DNA of 64,000 bases from assembly GCA_907165065.1 (NCBI GenBank), contig OU015541.1, forward strand, positions 15,621,501-15,685,500, written 5' to 3'. The position numbers and the translations under genes were made by a program. The notes beneath the pieces were generated by a model that saw only the letters and a program-made list of their open reading frames with translations, was not told where the DNA came from and did not search any database. The number at the start of each line of letters is the position of its first letter. The first letter of the stretch is position 1. The DNA is from Caprimulgus europaeus (taxonomy: Eukaryota > Chordata > Aves > Caprimulgiformes > Caprimulgidae). Positions 1 through 13,800 of the stretch are shown here, in pieces.

Positions 1-240
1 ATGAGTCAGTGAGTGTTTGATGAAGAAATTTGTCGGATATCACATCCAGGAATATCTGGGCCCCACCATTATTACTAGTAATTCTTCTCCAATCTGTATC
101 AGGGAAGTTAAAGTCTCCCATAATGACACAATTCCTGGTAGTAATTTTCTCTAACAAGAGTAAAGAGATCTTTAATCCATAACCAAATCTCACTTTGGGG
201 ATAGCTCATGACTTTATCGTAGTAAAAAACTTTATCTTTT
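1..240 (-). mobile_element. LINE endonuclease-domain fragment (CR1/L3-like)
   Basis: Read on the minus strand, this stretch is open and gives CVIMGDFNFPDTDW, then GGAQIFLDVISDKFLHQTL. The block GDFN-x-PD-x-x-W followed by FLD-x-I-x-D-x-FL is the pattern of the endonuclease domain of CR1-clade non-LTR retrotransposons. It is truncated at the window edge, and no gene intent is implied. It lies in the RBM39 intron downstream of exon 12. Confidence 0.5.
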
Positions 241-1770
241 TCCAAAGTTACTTAAGCTGCATGTCTGCATTATTCCTTTGTACAGTACAAGTGGACAAAC
301 AACGCTTCTCCCACTGCTTTTATTTCTGCAGCTACTAAACATGCACATTCTTCAGAAACCTGCATTCAGCCTTATCATTTATTCCTCCACAGCCACGTTG
401 TCTCGTACTGATCCCATGCTACCCCAACAGCTCCGCTGTGTCAGACCATTCTGGCCATGTTCCCAGCTCGGGGAGTCTGAATTTCTTTGGCTTGTTTCTT
501 TCAAATACGGGGGTGGGGAAAGGACTGGTGGTTTTAAAAACCATTTCTCATTGACTAGACCTGTTTCCAAGCAAGACTGTCACAACACTTACCAACTACA
601 CTAAAGGTGATCTAATTTCAGTGTCCTTTACCTTTCCTTCTCTTTCTGGACTAGATGTGCTTTTTCCTTGCCACTGTGTCTATTTCATCTTTTTTCTTCT
701 TAAATAAAAAAACCATATTATTCCTCAACCCATATTTTTTTTTTCCTTTTCCTTCCAAGGGTGTATCTATAGAAAGACTCTATTGTATTATTTTAGCAAC
801 TGTCTACAGTTTTATATGTATGCTCTTCTCAGAAGTGCATCTGCACTCAGTAACATGATTCAGGTGTATCTTAAGTCTGAATCACTTCTGTCACAAACTC
901 TGCTGGAAGACAAACAAAACAATGCCACCTATTTTTTGTTGATTTCCTGACACTTCTTGCACGTTCCAGCATGTAGTTATTTATGACATTCAAGTCTTTT
1001 CTACTGCTATGACAGCTTCAAGTCCTTAGGTTTTGTATTAATAAAAAATAACAGGAAGAAATTCCACTCTAAGTCCCTAGACTCCTGTGAGAGGCTCCTC
1101 ACTGCTCTGGTTCTGAAGATCTCTGGAACAGGTTGTTCTTTAGGCCAGCTATGAACCAGCAGCAGCAATCACATCCTCAATGTCACTCCCTCTCACAACA
1201 AAATAGTCTCAGTAACACTCCCAACACACCCACCTGCACAACACACAAAGTACAGCAATTCCAAGCAACACACAAATCCCTTGATGCACAGTGTCCTTCC
1301 TCACCAGAACAGGACACTCACTGTGTAACCCTAGCGCTACTGTGGTCTGAGCTGCCATGTCCCCCATGAAGTCCTTCCTAATAACCTTCTTGCCCCTGGT
1401 ACAGCTGTTTTTTCAGGAGGGTCAAACCCCTTCCAATTGTGAGCCTGTCATTTTTAACAGTCAGCATTTACACTGCAGTAGAACACAGAAGTTCCCATTA
1501 GTACAGGGAATAGTAAAAAGAAAAAGCTGAAGGCTTGGGTTTAATTAAGTGAACTACAACACATTTGCTGAAACCAATGCAGAGTGAATCATGCCCATCA
1601 AAGCTGTCATACACTGCCACTGTTTGTTTGCTCATGGATCTGCAACACTTTGCAGTTTGTAAAACATGCTGTAATATCTATGTTCTCATTCTAAAAGATC
1701 ACAAAGTGTAGTTAAGTACCTCTTGTCTCGAAACCATACTTTGAAAAATAAACAGGTCATCACTCCTTAC
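241..1770 (-). other. RBM39 intron 12 (part), no gene seen
   Basis: AT-rich intronic sequence with short pyrimidine tracts. I found no exon, RNA gene or clear repeat here. Confidence 0.6.
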
Positions 1771-1848
1771 CTGCCACAGCTCCAAATGCCAAAGACCCGC
1801 TCATCTGCAGCGCCTGCTGTGCAGCTGGAGGGATCTGCAGACCAGTAC
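1771..1848 (-). CDS. RBM39: RBM39 exon 12 (residues 366-391)
   Basis: The 78-nt exon encodes TGLQIPPAAQQALQMSGSLA and then FGAVA, the linker between RRM2 and the UHM. The acceptor is tgctag|GTACTGG and the donor GTGGCAG|GTAAGG. It begins with the last two bases of a split Gly codon and ends on the first base of the next codon. This is the last RBM39 exon in the window. I looked in positions 1-1,770 for the following exon (SFVIDL...-type sequence) and did not find it. Confidence 0.95.
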
Positions 1849-4800
1849 CTAGCACAGGAGAGGAATGAACAGGTGCTGCAGCGCTTTTCACTGGGTTAGG
1901 GACGCACTAACACAAGTACCAGAAAACTTTACTGCTGTCAAAAGCTTAAAAATACCACTACATGCATTAGCATCATATTCTGTGGGTGCTACCAATTCAA
2001 ATACTGCAGGCTTCTGCATTTTCACACCCTGGCTATTAACCATCACACATACCTTCTGCAAGCCTTGCCATCAACTGAAGGCGACCAGTTGTTCCCAAGT
2101 CAATTCCAGTTCGCTCCAGCTCATCACTGTCCAAAAAGGAACTAGCACTGGAAGCATCAGTACGCTCCGTTACGTGTCCCACTTTCATTGGCCTCCCAGC
2201 CAGCTCAAATCCGTTGAGTTGTTCCAAGGCCTTTTTGGCACACTCAGAGTCTGAGAACTGTAGATTGGAAAAATGAAAATTCACTAATACTGCCCACAGC
2301 ATCCATCAACATTTGTACTCCATCTAATAGCTACAGTTACATAAACACAAGAAACATCACATTTAAGGTAACAAGAGCTACAGGCTAACTTAAATGTGCT
2401 TTGTATTTTCCATTCAAACTGAACACACACAAGATTGGGTATTTACTTTCTCCTGTTTGGGTAAGAATATATTGATGTATTATTGTTGCAGCTAGAGCAT
2501 ACAGACACTGCAATCAAGAGAAGAATAGTGGCTGCAGTTATCTATCAACACTGTCCAAGAATGAGTCACTTCCTTTGTAACCTTCTAATTACCTGGCACC
2601 TAATGGCTATTCCTAAAGGATATTCTGCTCTGTGCTGTGTAACATCACATTAAAGATATGAAATATCTCCGTGTTAAAACCATCAAATATTCTCCCCACC
2701 CCCACCATGACAAACTGCCAGGCCAGTCAAGAAACCCAAGTTCACAAAATTATCTATCTGAGGGTAAAGAGGAGAGATGTTTTCAACTAGAAGTTTTAGA
2801 GGCAAATACATTTTAGATGCTAAAAAGATCAAATTCAGTAATTTTCCCAGCACTGTGAAAATGCCAGCCTTTACTAGCACCTTTGCCTGCAGAAGACAGC
2901 ACTGCTTTACCAGGCACTGACCACAAACAGTGGTCACACGCATTGTTCAACCACAATACCCACAGAGAACTGGTACAAACAAAGAAGAGGGTCATTGTTC
3001 CATGTCTTGGAACATCACATTTCTAAGATGAGACTTAACAGAGACTGCTGAGTAAGCTGTAGAACTACAAGTGAGCTATAGAACTACAAGTAAGCTATAG
3101 AACTACAAGTAAGCTATAGAACTACAAGTAAGCTATAGAACTACAAGTAAGCTATAGAACTACAAGTAAGCTATAGAACTACAAGTAAGCTATAGAGCTA
3201 CAAGGGAAGGTTACACTCAGAAATTGTCTGAGAAGCCTGGCAATTCCAGTCATACCGTAATAAATCCATATCCTTTTGAGCGCCCAGTCTCACTATCCAT
3301 CATCAGCTGAATGCTTTCAATCTAAAAATAAGAATAAAGCTTTTTATTATCAGACATTTTGGAACAAACCACAAGATACCAAAACAAAACCTGAATACAG
3401 CCCTGCAAAATAGACATACATGAATGTGAAACAACTTTTTTTTTTAATCAGGTCCTCATTCCTTCCTCAAGTTGAAATTAGTGTACAGGCAGCTAAGTGT
3501 GTACTTTTAAACTTAAAGAGACACAGGTAAACCTAAGGGGGATGTACAATTTATCCTCCGAGTCCAGCTACAGGCAGAGACTTGGTCCTGATGCAACATT
3601 CTAGCAGACAGTGAACGTGCAGACATCATCAAATCCTAACGGAAACATTTAGTCCTGGCATCTCATACGCTGAGAAACTCCATTTTACAAGGTAACAGAA
3701 GTAGTTTGCATGACTTTGACCAGCAGTTTAAAAAAAAAAGGTGCATATTTTAAATAATTATTGACAGATCAGATCTCCTCAAAGTTTACAGTTACTGAAT
3801 TTAAAACACCATCCATGAGCTATAAAATAGTGTTGGGAAGAGAGAGCAACAGAAATAAGAGGAAGAACTGAGTTTAAGACTGGAGTATATGGAATCAGGG
3901 GAAGGAAAAACCTTCACAGCTCCACATGTCAGCCTCCCAAACTACATTAATCCTACTGCCAGGCCTTGAGAGAAAACAAAACAAGAACAGCCATGTGGAT
4001 TAACATTTAATAAGTTGCTGCAATTTTCCAGGCTTCTGCACAACAGAATTAAAGGGATACACATACTGAATCTGAATAAAGCATCTAAAAGCACTGTTAC
4101 AGTATGCATGAGGCAGGGTTAACATCCAAAGACAGTATGAAAGAACATCAATGGACTTGACAATTTTCTTTTTTCTGCATTAAGCAGCATATTAAATACA
4201 TTACTTTTCCCACTACCTAACAATGATACACCCATGATACCACAGTTAGCACAGCAGGGCTAACATTTATTATGACTCCACTAGAAACTGCAGATTTGAT
4301 CTGCTCACTTCCATAACTGCCATGTTATCATGCTGCAGCCCGGGGCCTGGCGATCGGGAGTGGAAAGGGGCCGGTGTCAGAGCTGCCAGCTCACGGCAAG
4401 AACGAGAGCTAAACTTCAGCAGAAATCCTCAAACAGAGGAAACTGCTGCATTCACAGACTGCATCTGGGGCTGCTGTGTTTTCACCTGTGAAATGGACCC
4501 CCCCCCTCACAATCACATTGCTGGCCGGGGCAGGGAATATTTCCAAGCTGCAGAAGCAGGACATAACAGGGATTTTTTTGTTTGGTTATGGTTGTTTGAT
4601 TTTTGTTTTGATTTGGGGTTTGGGAGGTGGGAGAGGGGGTTGTGTGTTTCTTTTGTTTTGTTATTTTAGGTACTCATTGAATTCTCAGCTTCCCTTTGTA
4701 AGACCTGCCATTCAAAATCCCTGGATCACATCACAAATGAAGGTTCTCGTTTGTTCTCCAGTACTAATTGTGTATCCAAAGCCTTGTAGATAGTACAGGC

Positions 4801-7800
4801 ACAGAAGAGCAAGAAAAAGAAACAAATGTCTTGCAGGTGTGAAGCTGAACTATTTCAGAAGCTGTGAGTGCTCTAATATAGGTTTTTCAGATAAATTACC
4901 CAGAACACAACAAGTCAAAATAAAATTTACCCTGCCAAATGGCTCAAAAATTCCTCGAAGCATATCTTCAGTTATGTTAAAGTGTAATGATCCCACATAG
5001 AGCCTCATAGGACCAGCACTGCCCTTCTGCAGATTATTTGCCATTGCTGCTGCTCTGTTCTTCTCTGCCTAAGGAAGAAGGAAAAACTCACCTTCAGTGA
5101 GAATTTAATAAAAAAATCCTAGCATACACACTATACATCTACCAGATTAAAACTAGCAGAATCACTGAAAAATAAAGCTGTTGGATAATCTGCACACTAT
5201 CCATTGGACTTTAATTTAAAATGTACAAAATCCAAGCCCACGACAAAGTAGAGAGACAGACACAGTTTCCAAAAGCCTTCAAATTGAGCAGCTTCATGTG
5301 AAATTCTGTCTTGTACCTAGTAAATTACCACTTTACATTTTCCATCTGCTGGGAAGAGCACATAATACACCACAATTCTGAAACACTACTACAGTTTCAC
5401 TATTACTGCTTTCTTAACTTCTATTTTCAAAATGCATTATATCACTTTGAATTGCTTTAATTTGTCTGTCTGGAATACAAATGCCCAGATATAATTAGCT
5501 TAAATAATAACTCTTGAAAAGGTTTTCCAAATATTCAAGAATCAAATTTTCTAACAGCAAGTTTTTCAGCAAGATAAGAGGCACCACCCAACACGAATGA
5601 CCCAGAGGTTCCCAGCTCCTTACCTGCGATGCCTGCACGATGATGGGCACACCCAGGACTCTCTGGCCAGTCAGCCCTATTGCCAGAGGCACTGAACTGA
5701 CATCAACAAACTCCACGTAAGCAATTCCCTTTGAGCGCCTGGAATTTCTGTCGGAAATCATTCGCACATCGCGCACCTGGAGGTTCAGTACAGAAACGCT
5801 GTCAGACAGCAAGGAAAAACACCTCAACGCAGCCCACTGCTCAGAAAGGGATTAATAACCAGACAAGTCCTTTCCAAGCCAATGGCAATGTAATGTGCTG
5901 CAAATCTAGAGTAGCACAAAGCTATCTTAACAAACATAACCCTGAGGAACCTAGGATGAAAAGCTGCCAAAGTCAGATGCAGCACACTACAGGAACAGGG
6001 GCGCCTGCAGCACTGTGATGCTTTAAGCCAGAACCTCACAGCTGAGGGAACAAACACAGCTTTTCAAAATTAAAAGTTAAACTAATTTTTAAATTACTCT
6101 GTAACTGGCAGACCTATCTGGAAAAGACTGGAACTGATGAAAAATTGAGTTGTTTGCATCAGAACTGCATTGCCATGTTTCTCATCACATCATATGCTGA
6201 ACAAGGAACTCCTGATAAACTGTTCTCATGTTCAGAGCCTTTAAGAATTAGCTGCTTGTCATTCATTCCCCCTTTAAGCTGAACAATGAACTCCTGATAA
6301 ACTGTTCTCATGTTCAGAGCCTTTAAGAATTAGCTGCTTGTCATTCATTCCCCCTTGCACCTCTACAGAAGCTCCACAAAACCACTTGCTTACAATTCTG
6401 CAGAATAACAATCCTGTACTGGGACAGCTTGATGAAGTATTCAGAATCATTTTAACCTCCCTATCCATTACCTTCCCTACTGTAGAGAAAAATTCCTCCA
6501 GGTCTCTTGGTCGAATTCTCGCAGCCAGCTGCATGCAGAATACTGTCCGAGCATCCCTCTCTTCAGGGGTAAGATTATCGATAGGTTCTCTGCAAAGAGG
6601 AAACTTCAGTTAAAAAAACAATCTGAATTAAGGTAACCCATCTCTGGGTCATGCAGGGAACTTTAAATAATCAGTACTTTGAAGTCTGATGGGGGGAAAA
6701 AAAGCACCTGCCATATTAAAAAGTCAGGGTCAAAAACTGAAGGGAATACCTAATGTTAATATTACAATAATATATTTACTACTTTAACACAACTAAGGAT
6801 CCTGTTTCAACTGTAAGCATTAAATATCATTGGAAAATTGTACAGAAGCCCCAGCTAAACAGAGCTGCCATTTCCCTACTGTCCAGAGCAGGTAACAGTA
6901 CCACTAGGGAGCCTGCAGTCAAAAAGATGAGATGGAAGGACAGGAAAACAAAGGAAAATGGGATTAATTAGCACAGTTCAGCTGCCTGAACTCTCAGACA
7001 ACTAGTACAACTTTTTTTTTTGTGGCTTTGTAAACTCTTTAACATCTACCCAGTCACTTCAGAGTCACTACAGCCACTGCACAAACAATACTGACATCTA
7101 CAGAGTTCTCATTTTTTAGTTTCAGCTTGTTAACTCTAAAAAGTACAAATAGTGAGTAATCACTCTCATCCTTGACACCAGAAGCACAAGAATAATTTTA
7201 ATTTGACACTGTTCACTACCTGAAATTAGATGCACCACTTTTCAGGTATTCAAATCTAAAAAACTCCAACTTGTACTTAAGTACAGGACAGAATTAGCAT
7301 GGTGGCTCCTGGACTGAGCTTCCAATCATGTAATAGGTATTTTTATTTATTTATTTATTTATTTTTAAATGACTGAGAATACACAAGAACAATTTAAACT
7401 AAATTACCTTAGTAAGGGTTTACTAATAATTAAAAAAAAAGCAAGATTGGTTAAATTTAACTGCATTAATTTAGAGAATAATCTCATTTGCAGATATCTA
7501 AATCCAATTCCCTTAAATGAGAAGCCTAAGAATGGATAAACACCTCCTGGATTTCAGAGGTACCTTGCTTCTCTACGAGTGACATCAATACACATGGAAA
7601 AGGAAAAAGAAGCATTTGTACAGTCCTTTTCCATTCGATAATTAAGATTATTAAGTAACATTTACCACAAAAGCTAGCTTATTTAATTACAATTAAGAGG
7701 AAAAATGTTAAGAACACAGAAACACAAAAACTAAAGCAAGACATGTTTTGCAAACAGCCATTATCTACAGCTGCACACCGTTGTTGAGGGAGGAGAGAGA

Positions 7801-10800
7801 ATTCATGACATGGGGAGAGAGCAATGTATTTCAATGCTCTCCTCTCATGGCCTTTCTGAACGAATTCCAGCATTACTTGTGAGTTTAAGCTGGTGAGCAG
7901 CTGGTCATGCACTATTTCACCTATACTTTTCCAACTTCCATTAGACACAAAAAAAAAAAAAACAAACCTGTGTAAAAATTCCTACCTAACAGGGCTCTTG
8001 TCTTTTCTGAAGGGACTTTTGCTTCTGGAGCGCCGTCTGCTATGAAGAGAGATGAACAAGATTACAAGAAAGCCTTCAAATATACCAGTCTGATTTTAAA
8101 GACTATTAATATTCCAATAAAAGGTGGAAAAAAACTCAGAAACCTTAATTTGATGCTGTGAGGCAGACCAATCTTCCCTCTGATGGCACTGTTGAATTTT
8201 GGACCAGAACTACGGCAAAAGACAGACAGACATTAGTCACCAGAGTACCTGAACTCAAGAATTCCTGTCTGTACTCACAACACAAGTGCTCACCCACCCT
8301 TGCTCCCGAACTTCTAAACCTCTTCCACCAGCAGCACCCACAGCATGCATAAGCTACGTGCAGCACTCCAAACCATGAGGCACAGGATACGCTCCCTGCT
8401 CAGCTCCATCTGCACTGCAAATCCCAGAGTATGCAGGGTCCAAGGAAGAGCTGACTAACGAGCCAGCAACACCTCTGCACGTGCAAAATATCCTGAGCTA
8501 CAGTTCCTGCTGTGATCTTCTTCACATGGTTTTTTGTTCACATGCATATTCTGTCTACTGATGACAGCAAGGCAGCACCTTAATGGCCTGGAACTCAGCC
8601 TCAAGAGTTTTGAGCAAAGTCGTGCTGGCAGGACTATTTGCTCAAGTGTAACATTTTAAAACTGAAAGTTTCCTGAAATTTAAGGTGCAAGTGGAAACCA
8701 GTGGCTCCCTGCAGACATCTGCAAGGGACATTCACTCATGTTATCTCCCAGCTCTAGCCACTCAAGTGCTACAAATATGTAAATGTGGCTTCATTTAAGT
8801 ACACTTCTTAACAGCCATCAAAACAGAGCCCCACTGAAGCCAGCAGTTAACCTTATATAGCCATGTCACCACAGAAGCAATCCCATCTCTTGGCTGAAGC
8901 TAATTTTAGCTCTCCAGGCTTCACAGAGGCTGTTAGAACAAATGGCAATCTGCCCACTGCTTCCACGTTCAGGACAGGCCTCCTGCTGGTGAGGGTGGCC
9001 CAGGGTAACAGACTGTGACACGAATACTGAGATTCACCCTGTCATGTTCTCCCTGAACTTGATCTCCTTGTAGATACAAGGCAAAGAACAACACCTGTTA
9101 ACGTTCTTCTGTATATCCACCGAGCGGCAGAGGCACTGCTGCACAGACTGAATGCTAGGGGCTTTGTCTTTCCATCTGCACAGAACTGATTCTTTCTGCT
9201 GTGGCTACAAAGTGATGTGAAAACACCCTGAAAGACACGGCAGTCTGAAGGCATTAAGTTGTCTATCCATTTAGCCAACCCATTTGTCTGATAAACGTCT
9301 TCTTGCTACTCAGTGGAGCAGCAATGCTTAGAGATAAACTTGGCATCCACAACAAGGAGGAGGATGCTCATTTTTAAACATGTCATGACACAGGTGGAAG
9401 TAGTGGGCCAAGATCCAAAACCGTGCTGGCCAGGTTAAAGCAAGGGAAATATGGCCCTGCGTAACACTGGAAAAAAATAAAGAAAAAAGACCATTTAGAA
9501 ACTACTTATTACGAGAAAATAACTACTTAAAGAGAAAATAAGACATAAAAAACAGGCACATGTTGAGATGAGATCATTATTTATCAAAAACAGACTATTT
9601 TTTTCTTTTTTTCCTAGGATAAGTTACTCCATTTCCTACTCAGGTTCAGACAAGTGGCTGCTGAGCACTCAGCTTCCCCAGTGTCTGTGACACATTCTGC
9701 CAAACCTGTGTCTGGAGATGTTGGCACTAACTCGAGGGGTGAGCTTCTTAACAGAGATGGGATGACCTGCATCATCACACCTCCTGATGCAGAACATTGT
9801 TCTGCATTTCAATTCACACCCAGCAAGACCAATCAATTACAGTGACCCCAGAATATTAACGTGCAGACCAACTAAACCATGGCCAATCATTAAGACAATG
9901 AGTTTTTAAGGAAACAGTGAAAGAAATGCTTTGAGTGTCTGTCTAAACCTAATGAAAAAAAGAGAAAACAAACCTGAGAAGATACACAGGAACAGGTTTC
10001 AAATACATGCACAACTTCTGAGGGGGGGAAAAAATCCCAAACCTCCACAACTCAAAAAAAACAGCCAACCAAACAAAAAAAATAAGTAGTATCTTATTTA
10101 CATGACTACATGGGAGGAATATTTAGAAGCCCCAGTAAGCTACAACCATAACAGACCACTGGACCTGTCTGGGGCAAGATGACAATGGCCCAAGTTGCCT
10201 TCTGATCTTTTTTCAACAATATTCTGCAGGATGCATTTCTTTGGGTTTTTCTAAGGAGACTTGCTTGTAAAGTTGTAGATCTCTGGGGAATTTTCTTCTT
10301 TCTTCCTACAGCCTAAGAACTCTTTGCAACTGTTGCCCAGCTCCTGCTATCATGTATAGAAGCACCAAGTCACAAGCTATTTATGTCCAGGGTTTACCTT
10401 CTTCTTGAGCCAAAGCACAGCTAGGTACGTGCTTCCCTAAGCCTATGCGACGCCACACGACCCAAGAACAATCACCAGGTCAGAAGACAGCCAGTAAAAT
10501 ATCAGCTTTCACCGGCTCTGTCACATCCAAGAGGCCAGCAAAAGTGTCTCAGACAAGGCAGGTTTTGGCTAACAAAGTCCAGGAGAATTATTATGACCTT
10601 TCAGTCCTCACGCAGTAACCTTGTTTTCCCAGCAGCTCTGCCCAAACTCCTGGCTCCAGAATAGCAACAGGACAGTCTGAGTGACTTCTGCTGAGCTGGG
10701 ATTTGTGAGACAGATGTCTAAGCAAGAATACTTGGACAAGTTCTTTCTCCTAAGAGATGTCATGTAACTGTAACACAGTAAGGGGCAACATATATAACAA

Positions 10801-13800
10801 CAACAACATTAAACAACCCCTGTGAACACAAAGCAACGCAAGCCAGCCACCCAGTTTTTAAAAATTAAGACATTTAATCACTATCTCATGCTTAAAGATA
10901 ACAAATCCAAAGTCCTCAGGTTCTCTGGGGCACACTCTTCTCCTTTTCCTTCAGAATTACCTATACTAGACCTTCTCTTCTCACTATTGCAGAGACCATT
11001 CCACATCACCCCTGGCAGCAAAAACATCTCTGTTTAGAGATATTAGCTTGAAAATGGGCCTTTATAACGCAAATGAGACAGATCACGAGGAGGAAGAAGA
11101 GTTTTAAAAAATATTATTATTTTTTTTAAATTCAGCCACAAAGCATTTGAAGGAGATGTTGTGGTCACCTACACCACCCCCTCGCTACCAACCCCTCACA
11201 ACTCAGACTGGAGTTCTCCCGTCAGCGAGAGCATTCTGTAGCTACTCTGAAAGGCTGAGCTGATGGCTCTGCTACAGAGACTCTTTCTTCACTTGGAAGC
11301 ACCACTTTTGGTTGATCCAAAGGAGGCTGGTGTCAATGGAAGCTTCATCCCCAGAACTTGAGTCTCCCTGAAAGTCAGCACCTGCTATACAGCTTTTAAA
11401 GGTGAGTCTCTGCATTGAAGAGTCCCAAACAAGGAGTTAAAGAGTTCTTCTCCCTCTTATTTTCCAAGGTCCTTCTCTTTCACACCTTCTGAGGCAAAAC
11501 AGCCCTTCTGGAATCACATTAGCACATGCCTCACTTCAACAGCATCATCCATGACCTACAAGTGAACGAGAGTCAACTGCTGGCTACACAACACTCGGTT
11601 CCAGTGCCTCTGGGACACACGGAGTTGCCCTATGCCCACCTTCCACTGAACTATTTTTTACACTAAAATTCTGCCTGGTTAAATCAAAGCAACGATTCAG
11701 CAACTGCAGCAGAGAACACAACACTGCCAAACCAGTGAGCACAACTTTGTTTCCTCAGGGGATTCTACATTATGTTGCTTTTTCACTCACTGTCTCTCAG
11801 TGCCAGAGAAATTGCCCAGAAACTGCTATGGAAGGTCATCAGAACAATCAAAAAGCTCTCTCACAATCACTTATCTTCCTGGCACAACAACCTTGATGCA
11901 CTAAAACGGGATGGGTTATTGCAGTAATGTCCACACTTTCAGACCCTACTTGAAGAAATTATTTTGGAAGGCTGGAACACTGAAACTCACAAATTTCTCC
12001 AGGTGAAGAATCTTCTTGCCCAGGACAACAGGAAAAACAAAGAACAGAACACCTGGATGCAGCAACTCCCAACCATGTGAGGAGACGAGGGACACCCTCT
12101 CCATGCACCACCACACCGGAGGGGAGAGGCCTGCCAGGCTCCACGTACAGCAGGCTGAAGATCTTGATCAAGGTCTCTGTTTCTGAGGCAGCCTGGAGCT
12201 CCACAGCGACACTGGCACAACCAGCTGGGTACTGTGATGTTAGAGGTGCCAAAGAGCCGGAGAAACCACGCCACCGCGCGCGCTCCGACAGAGCTAATAC
12301 CTGAGACACAGTAACTGCCGGGCTGATTCGCTCCCTGAGCCTCCAGTGCAGGGGGCTGGTGGGAGCACAGGATGGCACTGCACCTCAGCAGCACGCTTCA
12401 TTGTGAAAATGCCAACATCCAAACTGAGACCTCATCTTGAGGCATCTTCTGTTTGCATTCCAAGAGCACCCAAAGGGAACGTGTTCCCTGCACTGGGACA
12501 CAGCCATCCAGAAAAACATTCATGTGCAGAAAACTGTAAAAGCCTGCAATTTATCAGAAGGTAAACACTGTCTTCTCAAGCATCTTGAAAGATTTCTCCA
12601 TTGGGGATGATGCTACAAGCCATGATTAAAAAAAATAAATAAATAAATCCTTTTTCAAATGCCTGCTTCTGACAGGACACTGCACTCCCAGATCTGCAAG
12701 TTGAGATGAGACCCAGGCAAAAGCAGACACGAACAACAGCCTCAAGTAACCAAGGAAAACCAAGCAAACAGCCCAGTTCTTGCTGTTTTTCTGCTTCTTT
12801 GAAGGCAAGAAGAGGTGATGGGGATCAAAGGGAAGGGCAGGAACACAAAACAGCAGAAATGTAGAATAAACACCAATGAAAAAATGGTTTTTGATAAATG
12901 ATTTACAACAGCCAGGAACGACCTCCAGCAGAAGTTCTATGAAGCCAAAGACCCGAGAGGGACTGAAGAATTCTTACACAGCCTTCAAACAAGCCTGAGA
13001 AAAGCTGGGCAAGTACGCAACGCGCGGGCATGACTAAGACAAGATGCTTCCAGCTTGGAGGCATAAAACACAGGAAGAGTTTATGCAGTAAATGTTTAAG
13101 AGCAGCAACCCCCTAAGCTTTAGCAATACAAGCACAAGGTTTTATGGGCCTGTAACCGAAATCACAGACTATTATTTATTTTTGACAGCTAAACCATCAG
13201 GTTTATATCCTGAAGACAGTTAAAACATGTAGAAAACTTGTTATTTTAATTTTGTGATAAACTTTTGTCTTCCAGTCAACTGCACCCATTCTTTCACTTT
13301 CTTTTGCATCTCTCCTTTCAGATAAGGATGAAAACCAGCAGAACTGGATATGCTACTGTCCTCTTTCACTCTGTATTTACGGACACTCTTCAACCTCAAC
13401 CTCTAACCTTCTTTTTTTGGGAAGATTAGTGACCAATTTAGAAAGCAGAGAACGAAAGTTTAAGCTTCCACATCATACCCTGAAGCACCACACATGCAAC
13501 CAACACAAATAACCTACTAGGGACTCCTGTAGCGGCCTCTGAACCTGCGATCTCTGCTCCTGGAGCGGCTGCGCCTGCGTTCTTTGCTTCTGCTCCGTTT
13601 CCTTTCCCGGCTTCGGCTCTTCTTCCTCTCCCGGTCCCGGCTCCGTTTCCGTTCCTTACTTCTGCTCCTCTTCCTGTCATGGCTTCGACTGCGGCTCTTG
13701 CTCTTTTTTCTCCTGAGAAAGAAGAGACAACTCTGGTTGCAGCTCAGTGTTGCTATTTACCTCCCACTGCACAGCTCCTCTAGCACGGGGTGACAGACAC

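Noticed and set aside
1-1770. Remaining RBM39 exons for the UHM domain
   Set aside because: I looked on the minus strand for the conserved SFVIDL and UHM coding text and did not find it, so these exons must lie left of the window.
3052-3203. CRISPR array
   Set aside because: Direct repeats have no spacers between them, the DNA is vertebrate, and no cas genes exist. It is a simple tandem array.
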